Program-made: the position numbers and the translations under genes
DNA from: Ardenticatenaceae bacterium
Lineage (GTDB): Bacteria > Chloroflexota > Anaerolineae > Promineifilales > Promineifilaceae
Length of the DNA stretch: 64,000 bases
Assembly (NCBI GenBank): GCA_020634435.1
Contig: JACKBS010000009.1
Location: 505,212 to 569,211, forward strand
Direction: 5' to 3'
Part shown: positions 57,297 through 64,000 of the stretch, piece after piece
Numbering within the stretch: the first letter of the stretch is position 1
Layout: every line of letters starts with the position of its first letter
Notes under the pieces: model-generated
Database searches by the model: none
Told to the model about the DNA's origin: nothing
The model's input: only the letters and a program-made list of their open reading frames with translations

Positions 57297-59951
57297 ATGA
57301 GCACACTGCTGCAAACTAAACTTTATATCCCACCAACCCGCAGCACCATCGTGCCGCGTTCACGTCTGATTGAACAACTTACCAGGGGCCTCAACGGCAA
57401 ACTTACGCTCCTGTCTGCGCCAGCTGGGTTTGGCAAAACAACGCTGATTACAGCCTGGCTCTCTCAACTGGAGCGACCCATTGCGTGGGTCTCTTTGGAT
57501 GAAGATGACAGCGATCCACAGCAGTTTTTTAGCTATATTGCCGCAGCCCTACATCCGTTTATCGCCAACCGCCAAACACTTGCCAACTTACTGCAAGCGT
57601 CACAACCACCGCCAGCCAAAGCTTTGGCAACGGCATTGGTCAATGATTGTACGGCCGTTTCCACTCCTTGCCTCCTGGTCCTCGATGATTATCATGTCGT
57701 TGAATCTTCCGAAATCGATCTGGCATTGGCATTTTTGCTTGATCATATGCCGCCTCATCTACACCTGGTCATTACCAGCCGCAGCGATCCCGGATTCCCA
57801 CTTTCTCGCTTGCGTGCCCGGAATCAGTTGACAGAGATAAGGGCTGATGATTTACGTTTTTCAACAGAAGAAACGGCCGTTTTCTTACAATCAGTCATGG
57901 GTATCACCCTTTCTCCAGAGCAAATTTCTGCGCTCGAAGCACGCACCGAAGGCTGGGTGGCTGGGTTACAGATGGCTGCTCTTTCCATGCAAAACCGGGA
58001 TGATGTGGATGAGTTTGTGACCAGTTTCACGGGTAGCCATCGCTTCATCATGGATTATCTGGTGGAAGAGGTGCTCAATCAGCAACCAATTGAAGTGCAG
58101 GACTTTTTATTGCAAACGGCCGTTCTCACCCGCCTATGTGCCGATCTGTGTGATGCCATACTGCAAACTCCATCTACCAGCCAACAAATCCTGGAACAGC
58201 TAGAAACCCACAACATCTTCCTTATTCCTCTGGACGACGAGCGGCGTTGGTACCGCTATCATCATCTCTTTGCCGATTTGCTTCGGCAACGACTGGCTCA
58301 GAGCGCTGGTCTGCCTAAAGGGGATGCGGAGAAAAGAGTGACGGAACTGCATCACCGGGCCAGCATTTGGTACGAAAACAATGGCCTGGAGATCGATGCT
58401 TTTCACCACGCCGCCGCTGCCCATGATATTGAACGCACCGAGCGCCTCATTGAAGGAGACGGCATCCCCTTGCACTTCCGCGGCGCTGGTGTCCCTGTGC
58501 TTCACTGGCTGGAGTCATTGCCCACAACTTTACTCGATGCCCGACCTTCGCTGTGGGTGACATACGCCTCGGTTTTATTGTTTGTTGGTCAACATACGGC
58601 CGTCGAACAGAAACTGCAATCTGCTGAAGCTTGCTTGGCAAGCTCAGTGGCAATGCAAAGTACAAAACCAGACGCAACAACGCAAGACTTGGTCGGACGG
58701 ATTGCTGCCCTTCGCGCCACTTTGGCAATCATTCAGCAGGATGTGGCAACCATTATTACCCAATCGCGCCAGGCCCTAGAGCATCTGCACCCCGACAACC
58801 TGCTTTTTCGCTCTGCTGCCGCTTATACGTTGGGGGTTGCTTATCATCTCAAAGGGGATCGTGCTGCGGCCAGCCAATCCTTCACTGAGGTCCTATCACT
58901 AACTGAATCGTTTGAGGGTTCCATCTACACCATAGCGGCGGCAATCAACCTAGGTCAATTACAGGAAGCAGATAACAAACTTTGGTTGGCATCAGAAACA
59001 TATGAACGGGTTCTGCAAGCGGCTGGGGATCCGCCGCAGTTGATTGCCTGTGAAGCGTTTCTTGGTCTGGCCCGCATACAGTATCAATGGAACGAATTGG
59101 ATACCGCCCTGGAGTATGGGCAGCAATGTGCTCAACTGACGCAGCAGCAAGAGAGTATCGACACTTTCGCTTCGTATGGCGTGTTTCTCGCCCACTTGAA
59201 GCTTGCTCAGGGAGACGTTTCTGGCGCAACGGCGGCTTTGGCTGAAGCTGAGTCGTTCGCCCGTCGGCATAACTTCCTCTTTCGGCTGCCTGATGTGGTT
59301 GCTGCGCAAGTGCTGACCTTGCTGCGGCAGGGCAATCTGACGGCAGCGGCCTATCTGGCTGAGAAACACGAACTCCCCGTCAGTCAGGCGCGCGTAAAGC
59401 TGGCCCAGGGTGATCTACGAGGCGCTTTAGCGTTGTTAGAGTCATCCCGCCAACAGAGGGAAGCCAACGGCTGGCACGATGAACGGCTCAAGATCATGAT
59501 TTTACAAGCGCTTGTCCTTCGGGCGCAGGGGGAAAAGGATGAGGCTGTGCAACTGTTAGGGGATGCGTTGGCGTTGGCAAAGCCGGGCGGCTTCATCCGC
59601 ATCTTCGTCGATGAAGGGCTGCCAATGGCGCAGTTGTTGTCAGAAGCGGTAGCTCGTGGAATTAGGCCTGACTATTGTGGCAAGCTATTGACTGTATTTG
59701 AAGCTGAGGGGCAGAAGATCGAATATAAACCCGATCCATCACTTACCCAATCCTCCATCGATCCCCTCACAAATCGCGAGCTGGAAATTTTAACCCTTAT
59801 CGCCGCCGGACTGAAAAGCAAGGAGATTGCCGAACAGTTGGTTGTTAGTCTTAACACAGTCCTCTATCACACCAAAAATATCTACAGCAAACTTGGTGTC
59901 AATAAACGCACTCTGGCTATCGCTAAAGCAAAAGAATTTAACCTCATTTAG
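57297..59951 (+). CDS. MalT-like LuxR family ATP-dependent regulator (STAND/LAL)
   Basis: An 884-residue signal-transduction ATPase. Its parts are a NTPase with Walker A LSAPAGFGKTTLITAWL and Walker B CLLVLDDYHVVES plus HLVITSRSDPGFPLSRLRAR, a winged-helix linker with EGWVAGLQMAALSM, a long helical TPR-like region (about 450-800), and a C-terminal LuxR helix-turn-helix (LTNRELEILTLIAAGLKSKE then NTVLYHTKNIYSKLGV). Such LAL proteins activate genes when ATP and a ligand are bound. The start ATG 57297 has no ribosome binding site but a TATAAT just before. Direct repeats downstream may be its binding sites. Confidence 0.93.
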   Translation: MSTLLQTKLYIPPTRSTIVPRSRLIEQLTRGLNGKLTLLSAPAGFGKTTLITAWLSQLERPIAWVSLDEDDSDPQQFFSYIAAALHPFIANRQTLANLLQASQPPPAKALATALVNDCTAVSTPCLLVLDDYHVVESSEIDLALAFLLDHMPPHLHLVITSRSDPGFPLSRLRARNQLTEIRADDLRFSTEETAVFLQSVMGITLSPEQISALEARTEGWVAGLQMAALSMQNRDDVDEFVTSFTGSHRFIMDYLVEEVLNQQPIEVQDFLLQTAVLTRLCADLCDAILQTPSTSQQILEQLETHNIFLIPLDDERRWYRYHHLFADLLRQRLAQSAGLPKGDAEKRVTELHHRASIWYENNGLEIDAFHHAAAAHDIERTERLIEGDGIPLHFRGAGVPVLHWLESLPTTLLDARPSLWVTYASVLLFVGQHTAVEQKLQSAEACLASSVAMQSTKPDATTQDLVGRIAALRATLAIIQQDVATIITQSRQALEHLHPDNLLFRSAAAYTLGVAYHLKGDRAAASQSFTEVLSLTESFEGSIYTIAAAINLGQLQEADNKLWLASETYERVLQAAGDPPQLIACEAFLGLARIQYQWNELDTALEYGQQCAQLTQQQESIDTFASYGVFLAHLKLAQGDVSGATAALAEAESFARRHNFLFRLPDVVAAQVLTLLRQGNLTAAAYLAEKHELPVSQARVKLAQGDLRGALALLESSRQQREANGWHDERLKIMILQALVLRAQGEKDEAVQLLGDALALAKPGGFIRIFVDEGLPMAQLLSEAVARGIRPDYCGKLLTVFEAEGQKIEYKPDPSLTQSSIDPLTNRELEILTLIAAGLKSKEIAEQLVVSLNTVLYHTKNIYSKLGVNKRTLAIAKAKEFNLI

Positions 59952-59955
59952 GTTC

Positions 59956-60000
59956 CCTACAACTAGACTTCCTACAACTCTTTCCGTCTAAACCTACAAC
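59956..60000 (+). promoter_or_regulatory. Three direct CCTACAAC repeats
   Basis: CCTACAAC occurs at 59956-59963, 59971-59978 and 59993-60000, spaced 15 and 22 bases. They lie directly after the LuxR gene and before the next operon. Direct repeats of this kind are how MalT-type activators bind DNA; a role here is inference. Confidence 0.5.
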
Positions 60001-60065
60001 ATTTGGCCGCAAAACCCACAATTTCTTGTGGCAAGCTGTCGCGCTGATTGCCCTATCCTAGGGGC

Positions 60066-60299
60066 ATGAAGAACGAACGCACCAACAAACAGAGCAACTA
60101 CCACATCAAAATAAAGGGGCATTTAGATCCCCGCTGGCAGGATTGGTTTGATGGTTTAACCATCACTCTGACCGATGACGGCAATACCATTTTATGTGGC
60201 GAGGTCAAAGACCAGGCTGCGCTGCACGGTGTATTCAAAAAAGTTAGCAATTTAGGCTTGACCATCATTTCGGTCAACCCGCAAACAAAAGGAGAGTAA
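60066..60299 (+). CDS. Small conserved hypothetical protein
   Basis: A 77-residue protein with a basic start, then YHIKIKGHLDPRWQDWFDGL and ALHGVFKKVSNLGLTIISVNP. The pattern of a short strand-helix protein with GHL-WxxWFDGL and DQAALHG is one I associate with widespread conserved small proteins in Chloroflexota, function unknown. I start at ATG 60066 behind TAGGGGC. The stop is three bases before the next start, so it is in an operon with the DUF4386 gene and may be the first gene activated by the upstream LuxR protein. Confidence 0.78.
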   Translation: MKNERTNKQSNYHIKIKGHLDPRWQDWFDGLTITLTDDGNTILCGEVKDQAALHGVFKKVSNLGLTIISVNPQTKGE

Positions 60300-60302
60300 A
60301 AA

Positions 60303-60986
60303 ATGTTTACACACAGAAACGCAGCCAGACTTTGGGGTATCTTTTTTATCATTGCTTTTTTAGCTTATGGTATTGGCAGTGGCATGATAGGTTCGATTAC
60401 CAGTACCTCTGATTTTCTGACGAATGTCGATGCCAACCACACAACCATTATCGTTGGCGTCATTCTTATCGCCCTGGTTCATACGTTTGTAAATATCGGG
60501 CTGCCGGTCCTACTCATGCCCATCCTGAAGCCATTCCACGAGAACCTCACCTATGGCTATCTGAGTTTCGCAATCGCATCAACCACCGTGATCGTCGTCA
60601 GCGGGATTTTCTTGATGTTACTCATCCCCTTGAGCAGTCAGTATGTAAACGCTGGCTCTGCCGCCACGGATCATTTTGAAACTATCGGCGAACTCCTAAA
60701 AATGGGCGGGTTTTACGCTTACCAAATCGGGATGGCCATCTGGGGGTTGGGCGGCTTGTTGTTTGTAGCCGTTCTCTACAAATCGAAAATCGTCCCTCAA
60801 CTGTTTTCTGTCTGGGGGTTTATTGGCTATGCCGTGTTTTTTGCCGGAACAATTTTCGAACTTTTCGGAAGCAGTGTGGGTGTCATGCTGGCGATTCCCG
60901 GTGGTTTATTTGAAATTGCTCTGAGCCTTTGGCTAATTTTCAAAGGATTCAACTCAGCGGCAATTCCTTCTGTTTCGCCAAGCTAA
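60303..60986 (+). CDS. DUF4386 family membrane protein
   Basis: A 227-residue protein with six membrane helices. It starts RNAARLWGIFFIIAFLAYGIG and shows the DUF4386 pattern: alternating helices, the FETIGELLKMGGFYAYQIGM segment and the C-terminal IPGGLFEIALSLWLIFKGF. The family has no known function. An AAAGGAG ribosome binding site sits at the end of the preceding gene. It probably shares a transcript with the small protein upstream and perhaps with the reductase downstream (72-base gap containing a GCCTGG/CCAGGC hairpin). Confidence 0.82.
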   Translation: MFTHRNAARLWGIFFIIAFLAYGIGSGMIGSITSTSDFLTNVDANHTTIIVGVILIALVHTFVNIGLPVLLMPILKPFHENLTYGYLSFAIASTTVIVVSGIFLMLLIPLSSQYVNAGSAATDHFETIGELLKMGGFYAYQIGMAIWGLGGLLFVAVLYKSKIVPQLFSVWGFIGYAVFFAGTIFELFGSSVGVMLAIPGGLFEIALSLWLIFKGFNSAAIPSVSPS

Positions 60987-61058
60987 ATTTCCCATCCGAT
61001 GCCGCCTGGACTGTCTAGCGATACCAGGCGGCAATAAAAATAAGATGAACAAGGAGTA

Positions 61059-62054
61059 ATGATGACTACCACAATGAAAGCGATTGTAACCACAAAATAC
61101 GGTTCCCCTGAGGTTCTTCAGCTGGAAGAGGTCGAAAAACCTGCTCCTAACGACAATGAGGTCCTGGTAAAAATTCACGCGGCAGCCATCACTGCTGGCG
61201 ACGTGATCGTCTTGAAGGGTGAGCCATTCGTGACCCGCTTGGCGACCGGGCTGTTAGAACCAAAAAACATGATTCCTGGCAAAGAGATGGCCGGGCGGGT
61301 GGTAGCAGTTGGTCAAAACGTTACCCAGTTTCAACTTGGGGATGAGGTGTTTGGCGACCTGTCTGTGGCAAGTTGGGGCGCTTTTGCTGAATATGTCGCT
61401 GTTCCTGAAAGTGCCATCGCGCTGAAACCGACTAATTTGACCTTTGAGGAAGCCGCCGCTGTGCCGGAATCGGCCGTTGTTGCTTTGCAGGGACTGCGTG
61501 ATAAAGGAAAGATTCAGTCAGGGCAAAAGGTTTTGATTAATGGGGCATCTGGTGGGGTGGGCTTGTATGCGGTGCAGATTGCGAAAGCGTTTGGGGTGGA
61601 GGTAACGGCCGTTTGCAGCACGCGCAACATTGAGTTAGTATGCTCACTAGGAGCCGATCACGTCGTTGATTACACTCAAGAAGATTTCACCCAAAACGGG
61701 CAACAGTATGACCTCATTCTGGCAGCCAACGGCTATCACCCGATTTCAGATTACAAGCGTGCTTTAAGTCCCGAGGGAATTTATGTCGCCACCGGCGGCA
61801 CCATGACGCAAAGTCTGCAAGCAACCATGCTCGGCCCATTCATCTCCATGACCGGGCGCAAGAAAATGGGCGGCATGCTGGTAAAACCAAACAAAACTGA
61901 TCTCGTTTTTGTCAAAGAACTGATTGAAGCTAACAAAGTCACACCTGTTATTGATAGGCGTTATCCGTTAAGCGAGGTTGCTGACGCTTTTCGCTACATG
62001 GGAGAAGGACGCGCTCAGGGAAAAGTGGTCATCACCGTGGAGCAAAATAGCTGA
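61059..62054 (+). CDS. Zinc-independent MDR alcohol dehydrogenase / quinone reductase
   Basis: A 331-residue medium-chain reductase. It begins MKAIVTTKYGSPEVLQLEEV after a few residues and contains the NADPH motif VLINGASGGVGLYAVQIAK, the KPTNLTFEEAAAVPESAVVALQGL stretch in the substrate region, and a typical end YMGEGRAQGKVVITV. The Cys and His zinc ligands of classic alcohol dehydrogenases are absent, so a quinone or enone reductase role is likely. An AAGGAG site precedes the ATG. The stop overlaps the start of the next gene (TGATG). Confidence 0.9.
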   Translation: MMTTTMKAIVTTKYGSPEVLQLEEVEKPAPNDNEVLVKIHAAAITAGDVIVLKGEPFVTRLATGLLEPKNMIPGKEMAGRVVAVGQNVTQFQLGDEVFGDLSVASWGAFAEYVAVPESAIALKPTNLTFEEAAAVPESAVVALQGLRDKGKIQSGQKVLINGASGGVGLYAVQIAKAFGVEVTAVCSTRNIELVCSLGADHVVDYTQEDFTQNGQQYDLILAANGYHPISDYKRALSPEGIYVATGGTMTQSLQATMLGPFISMTGRKKMGGMLVKPNKTDLVFVKELIEANKVTPVIDRRYPLSEVADAFRYMGEGRAQGKVVITVEQNS

Positions 62055-63127
62055 TGAAAATGGAAAATCTCAATAAGACCCGTATCGTTCAGATACTTAG
62101 AATAATTGGGCCTATCATAGGGCTAATCACCATCATTGTCATCCCCCCCTTGGACCTTATACCCCCATTGATAGCACCCTTGCCAGACACGGTGCAGGCG
62201 CAGGTTCACGATGCCATTAATCAGGGGCTAGATGGCATCATCGTCTATGTCGATCAGGCAGGCAAGGAACCCGTATTTTATGCGGCAGGTTGGAAAAATA
62301 AACTCACCCAGGAACCGGCTGATCCGCATGCATTCTTCAAAATTGGCAGTATCCACAAACTGTATATCGCTACATCTGTTGCCAAGCTGGTCAGCAACGG
62401 GAGTTTGTCCTTAGAAGACACTCTGGCAGATTATTTACCTGAACTTGTGGGCAAAATTGAATATGCCGATCAGATTACAGTTAGAATGATGGTGCAACAT
62501 CGCAGCGGCATTCCTAATTTCACCGACCAAAGCGAATTCGACTGGTTCACGCCACACACAGATGGGGACGAGGACCTGGCACGGATATTTGATGAACCAG
62601 CCGATTTTAAGCCTAACGCGCGCTACAGTTATTCCAACTCAAATTATCTGTTGCTTGGCCGTATTCTTGATAATGTGTTGGGATATAGTCACCATCAATA
62701 TGTCTATAAGGAAATATTGGCGCCGCTGGGGCTAACGAATACGTTCTTTACGCTTGATGAAGTGGAATACGACGATGTTGTCAGTGGGTATTGGTATGAA
62801 TATGACGATGATCTCAGGTATCTTGAAGGGTCGATGATCGCCACGGCGGAGGATGTCGGTATCTTTTTGAGAGCATTGAATGATGGATCATTGCTCAATG
62901 ATGACGAGGAAGCGATTTATGCCTCAATTTACGAATATGATCATGACGGTTGGGTGCCTGGATACCACAGTATGGCACGCTATCATGAAGATATTGACAC
63001 CGTCGTGGTTCAGTTTGTGAGCACAACCGGCGGCGATACCTGGGGCACGGCGAATGTGATCGGTGGAAAAGCCACGGCAATATCAAATATCATTTATAAC
63101 CGCATTGTTCGGATTCTCCACCAATAA
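62054..63127 (+). CDS. Serine beta-lactamase-like hydrolase (class C/DD-peptidase fold)
   Basis: A 357-residue protein with a hydrophobic N-terminal segment (about 12-35) that acts as a signal or anchor. The catalytic S-x-x-K is KIGSIHKLYIA, the tyrosine motif is YSNSNYLLLGRIL and ELVGKIEYADQITVRMMVQHRSGIP is typical of the beta-lactamase/transpeptidase group that includes esterases and D-aminopeptidases. The C-terminal motif equivalent to KTG is unusual (around the WVPGYHSMARYHED segment). It overlaps the reductase gene by one base, so the pair is co-expressed. It is more likely an esterase or peptidase than a resistance enzyme. Confidence 0.86.
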   Translation: MKMENLNKTRIVQILRIIGPIIGLITIIVIPPLDLIPPLIAPLPDTVQAQVHDAINQGLDGIIVYVDQAGKEPVFYAAGWKNKLTQEPADPHAFFKIGSIHKLYIATSVAKLVSNGSLSLEDTLADYLPELVGKIEYADQITVRMMVQHRSGIPNFTDQSEFDWFTPHTDGDEDLARIFDEPADFKPNARYSYSNSNYLLLGRILDNVLGYSHHQYVYKEILAPLGLTNTFFTLDEVEYDDVVSGYWYEYDDDLRYLEGSMIATAEDVGIFLRALNDGSLLNDDEEAIYASIYEYDHDGWVPGYHSMARYHEDIDTVVVQFVSTTGGDTWGTANVIGGKATAISNIIYNRIVRILHQ

Positions 63128-63226
63128 TTGATTTAGAAAAGGCTTGCCATTAGCTGATCGTTGACCAAACCGCTAAGTTCAAGACGGTCAGCAACTAAAT
63201 TGTGCCAGGCTAAAGGATTCATCCTC

Positions 63227-63712
63227 ATGGACAAGATTCAAACCGAAAAACCAAAGGCGCAGCGGTGGCAAAGTTACACGCTTGCACAATATGTTGCGTT
63301 GCGCAATGGCGTCCCGTTGGGAGACGGCCGTTCCCTGCGCAACATGCTCCAGCGTTCTTTTGGTGCCGCCTCTTTTGCCGGGTTCTGGCGATACTGGAAC
63401 CCGATTTGGGGGTATGGTCTGGGGCGATATGTGTATGTTCCGCTGCGCCGGGTGCTGCCGCCGGCTGTTGCCTTCATCCTGACGTTTGCCATTTCCGGTG
63501 GCCTTCACGATTTGGCCACGATGGCGGTCAGGTGGTCGCCCGCTTTTTTGTTCACGCCCTGGTTTGTGCTGTTGGGCATTGGGGCTGTATTGGGCCGCAT
63601 TGTTGGGATGGACTTGGGGAAACGGCCGTTTTGGATGAGAGCAGCTGTTAACCTGACATATCTTATAGTCTGCCTGCTGCCCGCGCTGGCACTTAGAAAG
63701 GAGATTTTGTGA
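63227..63712 (+). CDS. Short MBOAT-like membrane acyltransferase
   Basis: A 161-residue membrane protein with three to four helices. The segment FWRYWNPIWGYGLGRYVYVPLRRVLP followed by FILTFAISGGLHDLATMAV carries the MBOAT-type arrangement with His in a membrane helix (SGGLHDL). Full MBOAT proteins have 400 or more residues, so this is either a compact member or the catalytic end of a split gene. I start at ATG 63227, after AAAGGATTC. The substrate is unknown. Confidence 0.65.
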   Translation: MDKIQTEKPKAQRWQSYTLAQYVALRNGVPLGDGRSLRNMLQRSFGAASFAGFWRYWNPIWGYGLGRYVYVPLRRVLPPAVAFILTFAISGGLHDLATMAVRWSPAFLFTPWFVLLGIGAVLGRIVGMDLGKRPFWMRAAVNLTYLIVCLLPALALRKEIL

Positions 63713-63777
63713 TCACTGTAGCTGACACGGCGAAACGCCAATCCCAGTTCGTAAATTAGCGTAAGCCTCAAACAAAA

Positions 63778-63807
63778 AGAGCACTTCTGATTTTTCAGAA
63801 GTGCTCT
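63778..63807 (-). terminator. Intrinsic terminator of gyrB (minus strand)
   Basis: AGAGCACTTCTGA (63778-63790) and TCAGAAGTGCTCT (63795-63807) form a perfect 13-bp stem with a 4-base loop. The T-run (TTTTTG) follows only when it is read on the minus strand, so it ends the gyrB transcript that comes from the right. Confidence 0.88.
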
Positions 63808-63888
63808 AAAAGCTTTGAAATTGGTTTAAAACAGGACAGTCTTAACGGCTATGAAGCAAGTTAGAGGCCGTCAGAAATAGCACCTTTA

Positions 63889-64000
63889 TTACACGTCCAG
63901 GTTACGAACCTCGCTGCTGTGGGTCATGATGAAACGTTTGCGCGGCCCTACTTCGCTGCCCATGAGCATATCGAAGGTTGTGTCGGCAACCACCGCATCA
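63889..64000 (-). CDS. gyrB: DNA gyrase subunit B, C-terminal end (gene continues outside window)
   Basis: The last 36 codons of a type IIA topoisomerase B subunit are visible on the minus strand: DAVVADTTFDMLMGSEVGPR, then RFIMTHSSEVRNLDV and a TAA stop at 63889-63891. The LMGSEVGPRKRFI pattern and NLDV ending are the standard GyrB/ParE C-terminus. GyrB provides the ATPase of gyrase. ParE cannot be fully excluded from so short a piece. An intrinsic terminator lies about 80 bases downstream. Confidence 0.88.
   Translation of the reverse strand, partial: DAVVADTTFDMLMGSEVGPRKRFIMTHSSEVRNLDV

Noticed and set aside
62054..63127. Antibiotic-resistance beta-lactamase
   Set aside because: The protein has the SxxK and YSN motifs of the broad family but lacks a clear KTG motif and sits in a metabolic operon, so a general serine hydrolase is the better call.
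1..64000. CRISPR arrays, tRNA and rRNA genes
   Set aside because: No regularly spaced 25-40 base repeats, no cloverleaf-like sequence and no rRNA-like segment were found on reading. Short tandem units at 24627 and 35535 are too short and unspaced for CRISPR.

Overview
The window reads as a chromosomal segment of a moderately GC-rich bacterium, most likely a member of the Chloroflexota (an Anaerolineae-like lineage). The grounds are indirect: a large GAF-rich histidine kinase, a MalT-type LuxR regulator, YfhO and GT-C membrane glycosyltransferases, an actinobacterial-type inositol-phosphate synthase, sigma70-like promoters, and general protein similarity. No rRNA, tRNA or CRISPR array was seen. 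The most striking global property is the palindrome ACGGCCGT (often AACGGCCGTT): by hand count about 95 copies lie in genes, promoters and terminators, against one or two expected from base composition.

Layout. 1-3.4 kb: a cut 7TM-HD phosphodiesterase gene, ybeY and dgkA, with a convergent proline dehydrogenase. 3.5-10.2 kb: a 1203-residue sensor kinase, an alkyladenine glycosylase, fabI, and metK behind a clear SAM-I riboswitch. 10.2-18.3 kb: housekeeping run rpsB-tsf, pyrH, frr-uppS-cdsA, fbp and rho. 18.3-20.6 kb: two tandem LysM-M23 peptidases, the first broken by a frameshift. 20.6-23.8 kb (minus strand): rlmN, a low-GC AlbA_2 (Schlafen-type) protein with a conserved unknown partner, and a NagD-like phosphatase. 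23.9-31.3 kb: GT2, GT-C and YfhO membrane glycosylation genes, a TIM-barrel isomerase and ino1.

31.3-35.6 kb: a heterodimeric ABC exporter pair with one degenerate ATP site, preceded by a strong promoter, a 32-codon ORF and two intrinsic terminators. The 3' end of the small ORF can pair with the first terminator arm. The layout resembles the bmrB-bmrCD ribosome-mediated attenuator and is the best candidate here for an undescribed regulatory system.

36.0-47.9 kb (minus strand): an eleven-gene sugar operon under one promoter. It holds a DeoR repressor, amidohydrolase, SIS isomerase, CUT1 ABC importer (no ATPase), MFS carrier, GH4 glycosidase, sugar kinase, tagatose-type aldolase and tagatose-6-P/1-PFK kinase. 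The set fits uptake of a galactoside or amino-galactose and its breakdown through tagatose-bisphosphate.

48.0-49.4 kb: a decaying patch with a Phd/PIN toxin-antitoxin pair (toxin frameshifted) and a CapA remnant. 49.5-53.1 kb: a TetR regulator divergent from a nitroreductase, CPBP protease and acetylhydrolase operon, with twin operators, one filling the promoter spacer. 53.2-63.7 kb: a PhoX-like secreted protein, NTF2-like protein, MFS carrier, MalT-type LuxR regulator and a run of small-metabolism genes. The right edge holds the 3' end of gyrB on the minus strand. Several families of short interspersed inverted repeats sit between genes and, in two places, inside a coding sequence.
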